Assembly (NCBI GenBank): GCA_026874595.1
Contig: CM049313.1
Span: 76,436,659-76,500,658 of the forward strand
Source: Sipunculus nudus
Lineage: Eukaryota; Annelida; Sipuncula; Golfingiida; Sipunculidae
DNA: 64,000 nt
Reading direction: 5' to 3'
Shown here one piece after another: positions 50,940-60,087 of this stretch (positions within the stretch are counted from its first letter, which is position 1; each line of letters begins with the position of its first letter). The position numbers were made by a program, and so were the translations under genes. The notes beneath the pieces are model-generated. The model had not been told where the DNA came from. It saw only the letters and a list, made by a program, of their open reading frames with translations, and ran no database searches.

Positions 50940-53575
50940 AACAAGGGACCTATGGGTCACGACGCTCAGCTGTTATATATGATTAAAAAGTATGATTTAG
51001 GAATGAGGCATATGCTGGTTTGGTGTGGTAATAAATATAAGCTTTATTATGAGTTGTTGGTGTTTAGCTTATGTATGATTATGATATTATCTTTGGAGAC
51101 AGGGAAGAGGATTGATTTCATTTATTTTATTAACAAATGGAGTACTATTGTCACACAGATTTTGACTTGGCCATATAACTTATAAGCAGAACATATGATA
51201 TAAGAGTTTAACTATTTATTAAAAAAAAATTACAAATATTGTCCCAAATATAATTTTTATTAAAAATAATAAGAGAATCTTATGATTTTTTAAAATGAAA
51301 TATAACTGAAATGATTATTAAAATGATATTAAAGAATATATTCATGAATGCATTCATGAATAAATTTTGAAAGTATTTGCACTGGTATTCATATTCTTTC
51401 ATTTTTACCTGAATTCCAATTCTTTATGCAAGACATTTTATAATGGAGTACATATTCATATTCGTATTTAAATACAATTGCAAAGTTTTCCCACCATTAC
51501 TGGCATTTATTCAGTTTTCACCAAACAATTATGTTGAGAATCCAGAATATACAAAATTCACACATTTAAATTATGATCAAAAGTACCTGGTTTTATGGCT
51601 TTTATTTATATTAAAAAAAAAAAATGTAATATATTCATTTTGGACTAATTTCACATCAATGTACACACTAGACACAGTAGGAATCTAGATTAATAATATC
51701 AACTGCATCTTTGTCTATCATTAATTTCCTTCATATGATCCCTAATGATTAGTAATGAATAATATGATTTACTTTTTTATCATTAAAATTGAACTGAAAA
51801 ATACCATAGGTGACTGCATGGTGTTATTTGGAGTACGTGACATTCTATCCATCGATACAAGATTCTTTTATCATCAGTAACTGCAAGTTGATTTCCTGTT
51901 ATTATAAACTAACAAATTCTTTTTTATTTTTCTTTAATTTGTTATTAAAAAACAATAAAAATTTATTAATTTATTGTTAATTGTTATGTTGTTGGTTAAA
52001 ACTACTAGATGAGTTGGGTTGGACACCTGGATCAACTGTGGCTGGCCATAAGCTGCCTACCTGCAACAGTGTATGGCTCGCCTCAAGCATGCATAATTTG
52101 CTGAAAGTTCAACAAGGTCAACATACAAGTGACTCAAGAGGGGCAGGAGAGAGTTAAGGTCTGACATGGTCTCATAAAAACATTAATAAAAGCTACAATT
52201 TTTGGCCAATTTCTTTCAGCTTTCTAAACTAAAAAGCTGAAATCCTTGTGTGCATGATATGAAAATTATATCAACCGTGCTCACAGGAAACAAATGTGCC
52301 ATGGTCAAAGTTGGGCAAAATTTAAGGTACTAATTTTATATTTATACTAATAACATATAAAATTTGAAAAATTCAGGACTAATTTGGGGTATTCAATTGA
52401 ATCTTGATTAAATAATGTTACATCCCTGGCAAAAAAACTCTAGCTTCAGCAATCCCCTTGTTAAGGGAGTAAATATATTTCTTGATTTTTTACATAGTGC
52501 ATTATGTTTGGGCCCATAACTTAAAACAATTACGCAATACTGACATCATTTCTGGCATATGCATAGAGAATGTATAGAAAAATATGTATATTATATATGA
52601 TTAAAGTCAGATCAGTGGTTTTGATATTAGGCAGTCTTGAAGTGTAACAATGGGTTTTTAATGGAAAAATGAAGTTTTTCATTAATATCTCGAAGGTATT
52701 AAGTCCTAGTGACCAAATTCTTGGCATGGTAGGGAATTTTGGAGACATCTAATTGTATGCCAAATTTTAGGAACTGAGAGCTGAAGCTGGGGAGCTGAGC
52801 TCTTGCAAACTGCATAACACTAGCTTGATGTAAACAATTTGTTACATGGTGCTTGAAAACTTGAATAAAATCTACAGTTTTTGATCAACTGGTTTCAAAT
52901 TTTTGGTGTTAACAGACAAAATGCTAACAAAAACATGCTGAGAAAATTAAATCCACAGTACTTACAGTAAAAAAACGTGCCATGGTCAAAGTTGGGCAAA
53001 ATTTAAGGTACCAATTTTTTATTTTTGTTAATATTTTAAAAAATTTAAAAGATTTTGATCTAATTTTGGGTATACAATTTAATTTTGATAAATTAAAGTT
53101 ATATTACTGGAAAAAAAGTCCATAGCTTTAACAAGTTTTGTGTTAAGTGATCAAATATCTTTCCTGATTTTTTACAAAATGCATTATGTTTGGCCCCATA
53201 ACTTTTTTAAATTATATAATACAGACATAATTTCTGGCATGTACACAGGAACTATATAGAAGAATATTTATGGTAAATATGAGGGAAAACAGATGAGTGG
53301 TTTTGATATTAGGCAGTCCTGAAGTGTGAAAATAGGTTTTTAATAAAAAATTTAGGTTTTTCCTTAATTTCTCAAAGGAACGAAGTCGCAAAGACCCAGT
53401 TTTCGGCTTGGTAGGAGATCTTGGGGTCATCTTACATTATGCTGAATTTTGGATTCCTAGGTCTTACGGTTTCAAAACGTGCCACATCTACGGACAGACG
53501 GACGGACGGACAGACGGACGGACGACGGACAATGGACCACGACTATAGCTCAGATGACTTATAGTCAGCTGAGCT
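50940..53575 (-). mobile_element. R1 element, 2.6-kb copy in the myosin intron
   Basis: It starts AACAAGGGACC, TATGGGTCACGACGCTCAGC and ends with GATGACTTATAGTCAGCTGA then GCT, after a GGACGGACGGAC-rich stretch. It is uninterrupted where the 25-32 kb copy carries two insertions. No ORF is conserved. Confidence 0.7.
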
Positions 53576-55652
53576 AAAAAAAGGTCATAATGTAATTAAT
53601 ATGATTTTTAACAGACTTCATCAGTGAGAAAACTGTGAGGAGATCCATCGCTACTATAGATTTTCCAAATTTATATGGGAACCTTAAGTTTGTGTTTACT
53701 GAATCTAATGTCAACAGGACCTTCTTTCTTGTGTTTGCTTGAACAACTGATCATATAAATAAACAACATACTTAAGAAAATGGACTTGCATATAAACATA
53801 TCTTCAGAAATGGGTATAGACAATTAATTGAATATTTTGGGTATATGTTTTCTTGTGCTGGCTGATTTAATCCAGGTATACCTCAGAAATTTTGGAATGC
53901 CTTACGGCTCAATGGATATTCATAAGCTAATTATAATAGATGAATATTCATGATGCCATACCTTGCATCATAATCAAACCAGCTAATTAGCCAAGAAAAT
54001 AATGAGTCTCATTAAGCTTGGGTTCCAGCTGCAACATCCAATAGGAACACAGTTTACATAAACCACTGGTCCAGTTCAGTTTGATGACCCAGACACAGTA
54101 CAGGCATTTACATGTTTAGATGTACATTATTATAATCCAATAAAATATACCTTTTTTAAATAATTTATCACATGATATCTTCATGAATAGCAATTTCTTC
54201 ATATATGTTAAGAACATAAAATACTGATAAAAAATCACGAAAGAAAGAAAACAGCAAGTGAAACATAATACCTGTGAAAAATCTGACATATCCATTATCT
54301 ACAGAATCATTTCATATTAAATGAACAAACCAATAGAAATGGTTGAACTTTAACTTATTCAAGTTTGAAAAATTTGTTATTTTGTATTTAAATGTCTCTT
54401 GTATGTATAAAAGATTAGCTACCTTAAAGTAAATGCATTGCTGAAATTTCTTTGGCTACATTATCATGTAGTTTAGTAAATATCTGTAGTTACAAGATAT
54501 TAAACAATCATTCAAGGCTTTCTGGCTTATTCAAATATCTATTAAAAAAAATGGGGGTAAAGATAATAATGATTAAATTTATTAATAATATTACTAATAT
54601 TATAAGCTGGCAATACTAATGAATTATCCACACCATTTAATCAAGCTTGGTGTCCTAATAAGTAAAAGTTGATGCTAGAGGAGGGGTGTCTATCCTAATC
54701 AACATGTGTTGTAACATCTAGTCAATTAGCACACCTGATTAACACCTGACAGTCCACTGTTATTGTAGTAGGGGCTTCAGGCCATGGTTTGTATTAACAA
54801 GGGCTCAGACGGGCCAGGGCTAGTTGAGAAGGTATCATAATCCATACAGACCAAACAAATGATATCATCAATAGACACAAATGTGTGAAACACCAGCACA
54901 TCACACCAATTCATATCCACAAGTCACCTGTGTTTTCAATAAACTTTTAAAATTTCAATTCCCTCTTAACACAAACCTTCTGACACATGTACAGACCTAC
55001 ATGCAATCAGAATGTCCAAGTGCTGGCCACTTCAGGTAAATTGTTATTTCTCTAACTCACCAAATGGTCCTGTTTGCACACCCCAAAAATAATATTGATG
55101 TTGACACTAAGTTTCATTTGTTGGATCCTATCTTTAATTTCAATTTTGGGGTTTTCATTAATTTTAAAGTGGTATTTTTGTTTATTTACATATTCACTGA
55201 CCAGAAATAATGGAAATTATTTTCACTAAAGTTCTGTTAATATTTATAGTGAACAAACAAAATATTTTAATAGATATTACAATTTTAGTAAAATAAATTT
55301 TATTTCTTGTTTCGTGCTAGTTTGATTACCTATATTTAAAATTTATATTTATATTATAAGATTATTTTATGTTTAGCTTTAGGCAGAGAATATAATGCTC
55401 ATTTAAAGGGAATATGGATCTGATATTCTTACAATATATATGTAAAAACTCTGAAATTTGCATATTTACATTTATATATATCAGAGAGAGAGAAAGAAAG
55501 CGAGAGATTGAAGAAGTTTGCAAGTTTTATAAGTAAAGCCACAAAAATATTACATGCACAGTTTATTTTGGACATGTTTATACAGTAACTATAACAAACT
55601 GCTGCAAAGCTTAAAAAGCTTAAATTCATTCAGTTCTGACTTAAGAACATAC
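53576..55652. other. Intron remainder, no feature seen
   Basis: AT-rich single-copy-looking DNA; only short simple repeats. Confidence 0.4.
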
Positions 55653-55822
55653 CTTAAACCTTCTGTCATATTTGTTGACTGTGTCAGCAAACTCTATCCG
55701 TTCTCGTCGTCCTATTAAAGCCCTCAGAGCAGGATTGTGTTCGATTCCTATGTAGTCACCTACAAAGTTTCTGTTCAGACTGTAACGTCTTCTCTCCTTC
55801 TTCTGGAACAGGATATCAGATG
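55653..55822 (-). CDS. myo1e/f-like: Myosin I exon, start of TH1 tail
   Basis: A 170-nt exon; acceptor TTTGCAG, donor GTATGT, entered after the first base of a codon and leaving in phase 0. It encodes [33 protein letters not shown] and [16 protein letters not shown], the TH1 block that directly follows the IQ region in Myo1e/f. Confidence 0.95.
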
Positions 55823-57100
55823 CTGCAAAGACAATTATTTTACTGTTTTATTTTCATTATTATTATTATTATCATTATTATACATTATCTATATAGCCCC
55901 TTATCCTAAGAATTGCTCTAAGGTGTTTTACCTTTAAACAGTAGCATATTTAAAATGTTACATAAAATTCACACTTAACCTTTATTATAGCTTACTATCA
56001 CCTCTAACTATCTAACATTCACATAATTAAAATATACAGTATATAAAATAGAATATAAAATTATATATGTGTCTAATGAGTGGTACAGACATATCATAAA
56101 AGAGTTAGTCCAAAGAATTGCTATTAGTAGTCATTTTCACTAGTATCATTTTCAGCAAATTTTGTTTCATCACCCATGTGCACATATATTTGATAGGGCA
56201 GTTACACAAACTTACTTATATACATACTGAAATATAAATTATTTATGTGTGTGAATGTTACTTTCATTGTTCATTTTTATTCTGATTTAAATATGTCAAT
56301 TGAATTATGTTTTGTAAATGAATGATTTAAATAACAACTAATTTCATTTCACATTTATCATGTTACAATTTCTGAGTAAAGAATAAGAGGTATTTGCATA
56401 TAAAAATTCATTTCTTTGGTTGAATATCATTGATTGGAAATAATTTGCCAACATTACAGAATTTGTAACATCAAAATGCATTAAAACAAATCAAAATGTT
56501 AAATTCCATAGATTGTTAAATTCATTACTTTCTGAATAATTCTAGAATTAAAAAATTGATTTTAACATGTAGAGTATCAAATAAACCATTCTTGTATTGA
56601 ACATTTGAAGAAATTCATATATGTTTAATAGAATTTAAATAATGATGGGAGATATTTTTATAAAAATATATTATCATCTTCATGTGTGAATATGTATAAA
56701 TGTTGTGAATAGATATTCCATTATGAAACATGCAACAATACACTAAAGAAGCATTAAAATATACTATTTATTTTTTTTATTTTAACATCAGAGAAAGTAG
56801 AGCACACAGATAGGAATATCATAATTAATAGTGTATAACAGATTACAGGCTCATTAGCTTAATTTTCTACATAGCTTAGTAAATGGTCCAATGAACATAG
56901 CTCAAGCCCAGGAAACACCCAGAAAATGCCAGCTGTGATCCCTACATAAACATCCTTTGAAATCTGCAAAGGGATACCCTGAAATCAACAAGCCTGGCCT
57001 TTGAAACTTACAAGGTGGCTTTGAAATTAACAAGCCTTGGCTTGCATAAGGACAAGCTTAGGAACTGCTCATCAGGCCCAGCCCCCTACCCCTAGTTGAC
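55823..57100. other. AT-rich DNA upstream of the TH1 exon, no feature seen
   Basis: Very AT-rich, with an (ATT)n run near 55858-55880. No IQ-motif or motor exon on the minus strand, so the myosin intron extends through here. Confidence 0.45.
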
Positions 57101-57109
57101 ACCTTGTCA

Positions 57110-57310
57110 AGTTAGACCAGCTCCCTGGAGGTAAATTAACAAGGTGTTAATTAGCTATTGTTATGGTTATGGCCAAGGCTCTGGCCTGCTGGCTAAGCTG
57201 TGAGGAGCTCACCCAGGGAGCCAATCAGGGATAAGATAAGAGTTGTTCTTAGTGATGATCCATTGGGCATATTGGCTATTTAAAGAGCCCAATATTGTCC
57301 AACTTTAGAC
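57110..57310 (+). promoter_or_regulatory. Promoter-like block upstream of the hairpin cluster
   Basis: Base composition rises sharply above the AT-rich flanks from ~56880 to 57360. On the plus strand there is CCAAT at 57221, GATAAGATAAG (two GATA sites) at 57230-57240, ATTGG at 57272 and a TATA-like CTATTTAAAG at about 57277. Transcription would be expected to start near 57305, about 470 bp before the first hairpin. This arrangement is what a polymerase II primary-microRNA promoter would look like; it is not demonstrated. Confidence 0.45.
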
Positions 57311-57361
57311 AACACAGAAGATCCAGAGGGAGCCACAGGGAAGATGCCACATAGGAGTAAG
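57305..57361 (+). ncRNA. Possible first exon of the hairpin-cluster transcript
   Basis: The sequence downstream of the TATA-like box is GC-richer and ends at a plausible donor (AAG then GTGGGT at 57362). It has an ATG at 57343 with only a few codons before the donor. It may be the first exon or leader of a non-coding primary transcript; the start site is inferred from the ~30-bp TATA spacing. Confidence 0.25.
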
Positions 57362-57776
57362 GTGGGTCAGGATTCTACTATGGCCTCCCTATAATTTATA
57401 AACCATATCAAAGACACAGTAATTCATTAGTTTCCACTATGAATATTATCCTTCTTAATTTTAAAGCATTAGTTTAAGTGTAAAACTGCAGTAAGGTTTC
57501 TTAGGAACATAAAATGGAGGGTATGGAGTACTAAAATTTTATTTGTAATACTATTGTATAGTGAGTATATGGAAGTAAAATGTGTTCTTAAAATTAAATT
57601 TAATACAATAAGCAGGTTTTGTCTTAACATAATCGTTAATTTATCTATTGCAAAGATTTCATATAAGTAATATTTTTATACTTATTATGAATTTTGCCCC
57701 AAGTAGTTTTTTGAAAGAATGTATAACCCCTTCTTCATTTAGTATATATAGAGATCCAGATCTGTGATGTTCTGTT

Positions 57777-57832
57777 CCTGGCTCCCGTTGTTGCTCAGTT
57801 GCTCAGTTTACTAAGCACAACGAGGTACCCGG
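57777..57832 (+). ncRNA. Hairpin 1 (type A)
   Basis: The 5' arm CCTGGCTCCCGTTGTTGCT pairs with the 3' arm AGCACAACGAGGTACCCGG, with a bulged A, a bulged T and small mismatches, around a ~18-nt loop. The 3' arm is nearly identical to hairpin 4. Confidence 0.5.
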
Positions 57833-57891
57833 AAATAGTACATTTTGCAATCAACAGAATAAAGGGGTAATATGTCTGGATGTGAAGAGAA

Positions 57892-57947
57892 CCAGTAACT
57901 GTGGCTGCTTGTGCTCCATCTTGTACATAAGCACCATAAGGTACTGG
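57892..57947 (+). ncRNA. Hairpin 2 (type B)
   Basis: CCAGTAACTGTGGCTGCT pairs with AGCACCATAAGGTACTGG: a perfect 6-bp base (CCAGTA/TACTGG), then a mostly paired stem with one G-U pair, around a ~20-nt loop. Confidence 0.5.
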
Positions 57948-58046
57948 ATCTATGGACATCTAAAACATCTTTTTTTTTATGATAAGCACTATGTTTGAAA
58001 TGGTAAGCTAGAAAATCTGCTGAGTTGTCTGACTACTGATTTCATT

Positions 58047-58104
58047 GTTCTGGGTACCATGTGTGTTTATGTGTATTTTATCACAAGCACCACACGGTAC
58101 TGGA
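58047..58104 (+). ncRNA. Hairpin 3 (type C, diverged)
   Basis: GTACCATGTGTGTTT pairs with AGCACCACACGGTAC, with an A-C mismatch and a weaker upper stem than later C copies. Confidence 0.4.
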
Positions 58105-58300
58105 GTAGGAAATCATTTCAAGTGCAAGACAACCCCATAAGAAAGGCACCAGTATTTTTTACAGTATCATATAGATACTTAGGTACACAAGCAGGCACAG
58201 ACAAAAGGGCATAAATTTTTAAAATGTCTATGAGAAGACCACATATTGGTAAAGATAAACCAATTAAATTTATCATTCACACAGTCTGTCCTGTTCTTCG

Positions 58301-58352
58301 AGGGACCTGTTGTTGCTAAGTTGCTTAATACTAAGCACAATGAGGTACCCTT
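58301..58352 (+). ncRNA. Hairpin 4 (type A)
   Basis: AGGGACCTGTTGTTGCT pairs with AGCACAATGAGGTACCCT. A G-U pair replaces a G-C pair of hairpin 1, and the 3' arm is otherwise conserved. Confidence 0.5.
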
Positions 58353-58410
58353 AAAGAAAATGACAGAAGTACACAGTTAATCCAGGATTATACATAAGCT
58401 CAGGTTAAGA

Positions 58411-58469
58411 CCTGGTAGCTGTGGTAGCTTGTGCTGTTACACATTCATAAGCACCACATGGTACTGGAC
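58411..58469 (+). ncRNA. Hairpin 5 (type B)
   Basis: CTGGTAGCTGTGGTAGCT pairs with AGCACCACATGGTACTGG, with the upper six to nine pairs perfect except for one bulged A. It follows hairpin 4 by 110 bp, as hairpin 2 follows hairpin 1 by 115 bp. Confidence 0.5.
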
Positions 58470-58908
58470 CTTACTCTGGGCAAACCATTCTATAATCTGA
58501 CAGCTGATTAAAATATAAGAAATTTTATTTATATTGAAATTTTATTGTATCCTGTAAAATGTATATTAAGTATATAATTACCACATATTTTAGGAAATAT
58601 ATATTTTGCAAAATAAAAGCAATTGTGTCTGGTGGTATTATATGATGTAAAGGAATGTTTGGTTTTATTTATATATATCTATATGTATATATATATATTT
58701 GCTACATTTTAGAATCATGCATTTTTATTAATAACAACTATTCAGAATGCAGTAGGAGAAAGCTGCATAAGGAATACATATTAGAAAGTATTAACCATGT
58801 CATTTTTAAAGCAGTCAGAACACAGTCTGGATATGCATCACCACATTTTTTTTTAATAAGACAGGGTTCTATGCTGAGACAGGGTTCTATATACTGAGAC
58901 AGGGTTCT

Positions 58909-58972
58909 ATACTGGGTACCCTGTGTGTGCTCCTGTGTGTTATTCCACAAGCACCACATGGTACTGGTACAG
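58909..58972 (+). ncRNA. Hairpin 6 (type C)
   Basis: GTACCCTGTGTGTGCT pairs with AGCACCACATGGTAC. It is preceded by three short direct repeats of GAGACAGGGTTCTAT type (58865-58915). Confidence 0.5.
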
Positions 58973-59051
58973 CAGTTCCTGAATGTCAGCATGCAAGCAA
59001 TGGAGATGGTGAGATTTTCAGGATATTTACTGATGAGAGACGAGGGACTGT

Positions 59052-59117
59052 CTGTCCTAGGTACCCTGTTTGTGCTCATGTGTATTGTAGCACAAGCACC
59101 ACATGGTACTGGCACAG
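59052..59117 (+). ncRNA. Hairpin 7 (type C)
   Basis: Basal CTGT/ACAG, then GTACCCTGTTTGTGCT with AGCACCACATGGTAC and a terminal TGTG/CACA extension. Confidence 0.55.
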
Positions 59118-59221
59118 TGGTCCCTGAGTGTCAACATGATCTTTATTAATGTAAGCCAAATTATGTATACTGATATGAATATATGTCAATAAATAGAATG
59201 ACCAAGAGAGCTGTGGAGTAT

Positions 59222-59287
59222 CTGTTCTGGGTACCCTGTGTGTGCTCCTGTGTATTGCAGCACAAGCACCACATGGTACTGGCACAG
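59222..59287 (+). ncRNA. Hairpin 8 (type C, reference copy)
   Basis: Basal CTGT/ACAG, GTACC/GGTAC, TGTG/CACA, GTGCT/AGCAC, then TGTG/CACA toward the loop, giving about 25-30 pairs with small bulges. Confidence 0.55.
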
Positions 59288-59385
59288 TGGCCCCTGAGTG
59301 TCAACATGATCTTTATTAATGTAAGCCAAATTATGTATACTGCTTGAATATATATGCCAATAAATAGAGAGAGCTGTGGGAGTAT

Positions 59386-59451
59386 CTGTTCTGGGTACCC
59401 TGTGTGTGCTCCTGTGTATTGTAGCACAAGCACCACATGGTACTGGCACAG
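59386..59451 (+). ncRNA. Hairpin 9 (type C)
   Basis: Almost identical to hairpin 8 (the loop TTGCAG becomes TTGTAG), 164 bp downstream of it. Confidence 0.55.
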
Positions 59452-59549
59452 TGGTCCCTGAGTGTCAACATGATCTTTATTAATGTAAGCCAAATTATGT
59501 ATACTGCTTGAATATATATGCCAATAAATAGAGAGAGCTGTGGGAGTAT

Positions 59550-59615
59550 CCGTTCTGGGTACCCTGTGTGCGCTCCTGTGTATTGTAGCACAAGCACCAC
59601 ATGGTACTGGCACAG
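59550..59615 (+). ncRNA. Hairpin 10 (type C)
   Basis: As hairpin 9, but with CCGT at the base and GTGCGCT in the 5' arm; the 3' arm is unchanged. It lies 164 bp after hairpin 9. Confidence 0.5.
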
Positions 59616-59719
59616 TGGTCCCTGAGTGTCAACATGATCTTTATTAATGTAAGCCAAATTATGTATACTGCTTGAATATATGCAAAAAAATAGAATGACC
59701 AAGAGAGCTGTGGGAGTAT

Positions 59720-59774
59720 CTGTTCTGGGTACCCTGTGTATTGTAGCACAAGCACCACATGGTACTGGCCCAGT
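59720..59774 (+). ncRNA. Hairpin 11 (type C, shortened 5' arm)
   Basis: The 5' arm reads GTACCCTGTGTATTG, lacking 10 nt (GTGTGCTCCT) present in its neighbours. The 3' arm is intact, but much of its partner is missing, so it may no longer be processed. Confidence 0.4.
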
Positions 59775-59864
59775 GGTTCCTGAGTGTCAACTGGATTTGT
59801 GAGGTGAGGCTGATATGCCAAATTGCCAAGAAATTCAGACTGACCATGAGAGCTGACGTACTAT

Positions 59865-59930
59865 CTGCTCAGGGTACCTCATGTGTGCTTCTGTGTATCA
59901 CACCACAAGCACCATGTGGTACTGGTGCAG
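59865..59930 (+). ncRNA. Hairpin 12 (type C, compensated changes)
   Basis: Basal CTGC/GCAG, GTACC/GGTAC, CATG/CATG and GTGCT/AGCAC. Compared with hairpin 8, three base pairs changed on both sides (T-A to C-G twice, G-C to A-T once). Confidence 0.55.
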
Positions 59931-60021
59931 TGGTTACTGAATGTCACAATAAATCTTAATATAACCTAAATGAAATCTTGAAAACCTAAACACAGAATGA
60001 CCAAGAGAGATGTAGGGCCAT

Positions 60022-60087
60022 CTGTACCAGGTACCCTGTGTGTGCTCCTGTGAACTGTACCACAAGCACCATGCGGTACTGGTGTAG
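60022..60087 (+). ncRNA. Hairpin 13 (type C)
   Basis: GTACCCTGTGTGTGCT pairs with AGCACCATGCGGTAC through two G-U wobbles where hairpin 8 has Watson-Crick pairs. It is the last copy I find. Confidence 0.5.

Larger units (their letters stand above)
48543..55652 (-). other. Largest complete myosin intron in the window
   Basis: A 7.1-kb intron. It contains CpG-richer patches at about 49225-49330 and 49660-49800, a 14-nt C run at 50191-50204, an R1 element, and AT-rich DNA with an AG-rich microsatellite near 55484-55505. No extra exon is recognised. Confidence 0.55.
37719..55822 (-). other. myo1e/f-like: Long-tailed class I myosin (Myo1e/1f type), last nine coding exons
   Basis: Nine minus-strand exons join in phase into 392 residues and a stop. 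In order they encode TH1 ([50 protein letters not shown]), a proline/arginine-rich TH2 ([45 protein letters not shown]) and a C-terminal SH3 ([35 protein letters not shown]). The pattern closely follows vertebrate Myo1e. In this family TH1 binds acidic phospholipids, the SH3 recruits endocytic and actin-nucleating partners, and the protein works at plasma membrane and endocytic sites. The motor and IQ exons are outside the window (>64000). One protostome gene probably corresponds to both Myo1e and Myo1f. Confidence 0.95.
59050..59800 (+). repeat. 164-170 bp tandem array containing hairpins 7-11
   Basis: Each unit has a hairpin followed by a conserved spacer (CTGAGTGTCAACATGATCTT, TATTAATGTAAGCCAAATTA, AGAGAGCTGTGG). 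Spacing between the C hairpins is ~170, 164, 164 and 170 bp. Spacer identity is very high from hairpin 8 to 10, indicating recent duplication. Confidence 0.8.
57777..60087 (+). ncRNA. Cluster of 13 microRNA-like hairpins
   Basis: Thirteen related inverted repeats of ~55-66 nt lie in the same orientation over 2.3 kb. In each, the 3' arm carries AAGCACMA...GGTAC and the 5' arm carries its pairing partner. The order is A (57777), B (57892), C (58047), A (58301), B (58411), C (58909), then seven C copies to 60087. The last copies sit in a tandem array of 164-170 bp units. Loops and spacers vary more than stems, and stem changes are compensated. The cluster lies opposite to the myosin gene, presumably in its intron. 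Interpretation as microRNA precursors is inference; other hairpin small-RNA loci are the alternative. Confidence 0.6.

Noticed and set aside
57343-57361. Short coding exon starting at an ATG before the GTGGGT donor
   Set aside because: Only about six codons precede the donor and no continuing exon can be identified; a non-coding leader is more likely.
58738-59115. Possible upstream myosin exon (IQ motif) on the minus strand in 55.8-64 kb
   Set aside because: I looked for an IQ-type sequence before the [13 protein letters not shown] exon and found none; the open frames there derive from the hairpin repeats.
59161-59613. 150-codon minus-strand open frame across the hairpin array (with several overlapping ones)
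   Set aside because: The tandem unit is 164-170 bp, not a multiple of three, so the frame shifts between units. The open frames are a by-product of the repeat and contain no recognisable domain.
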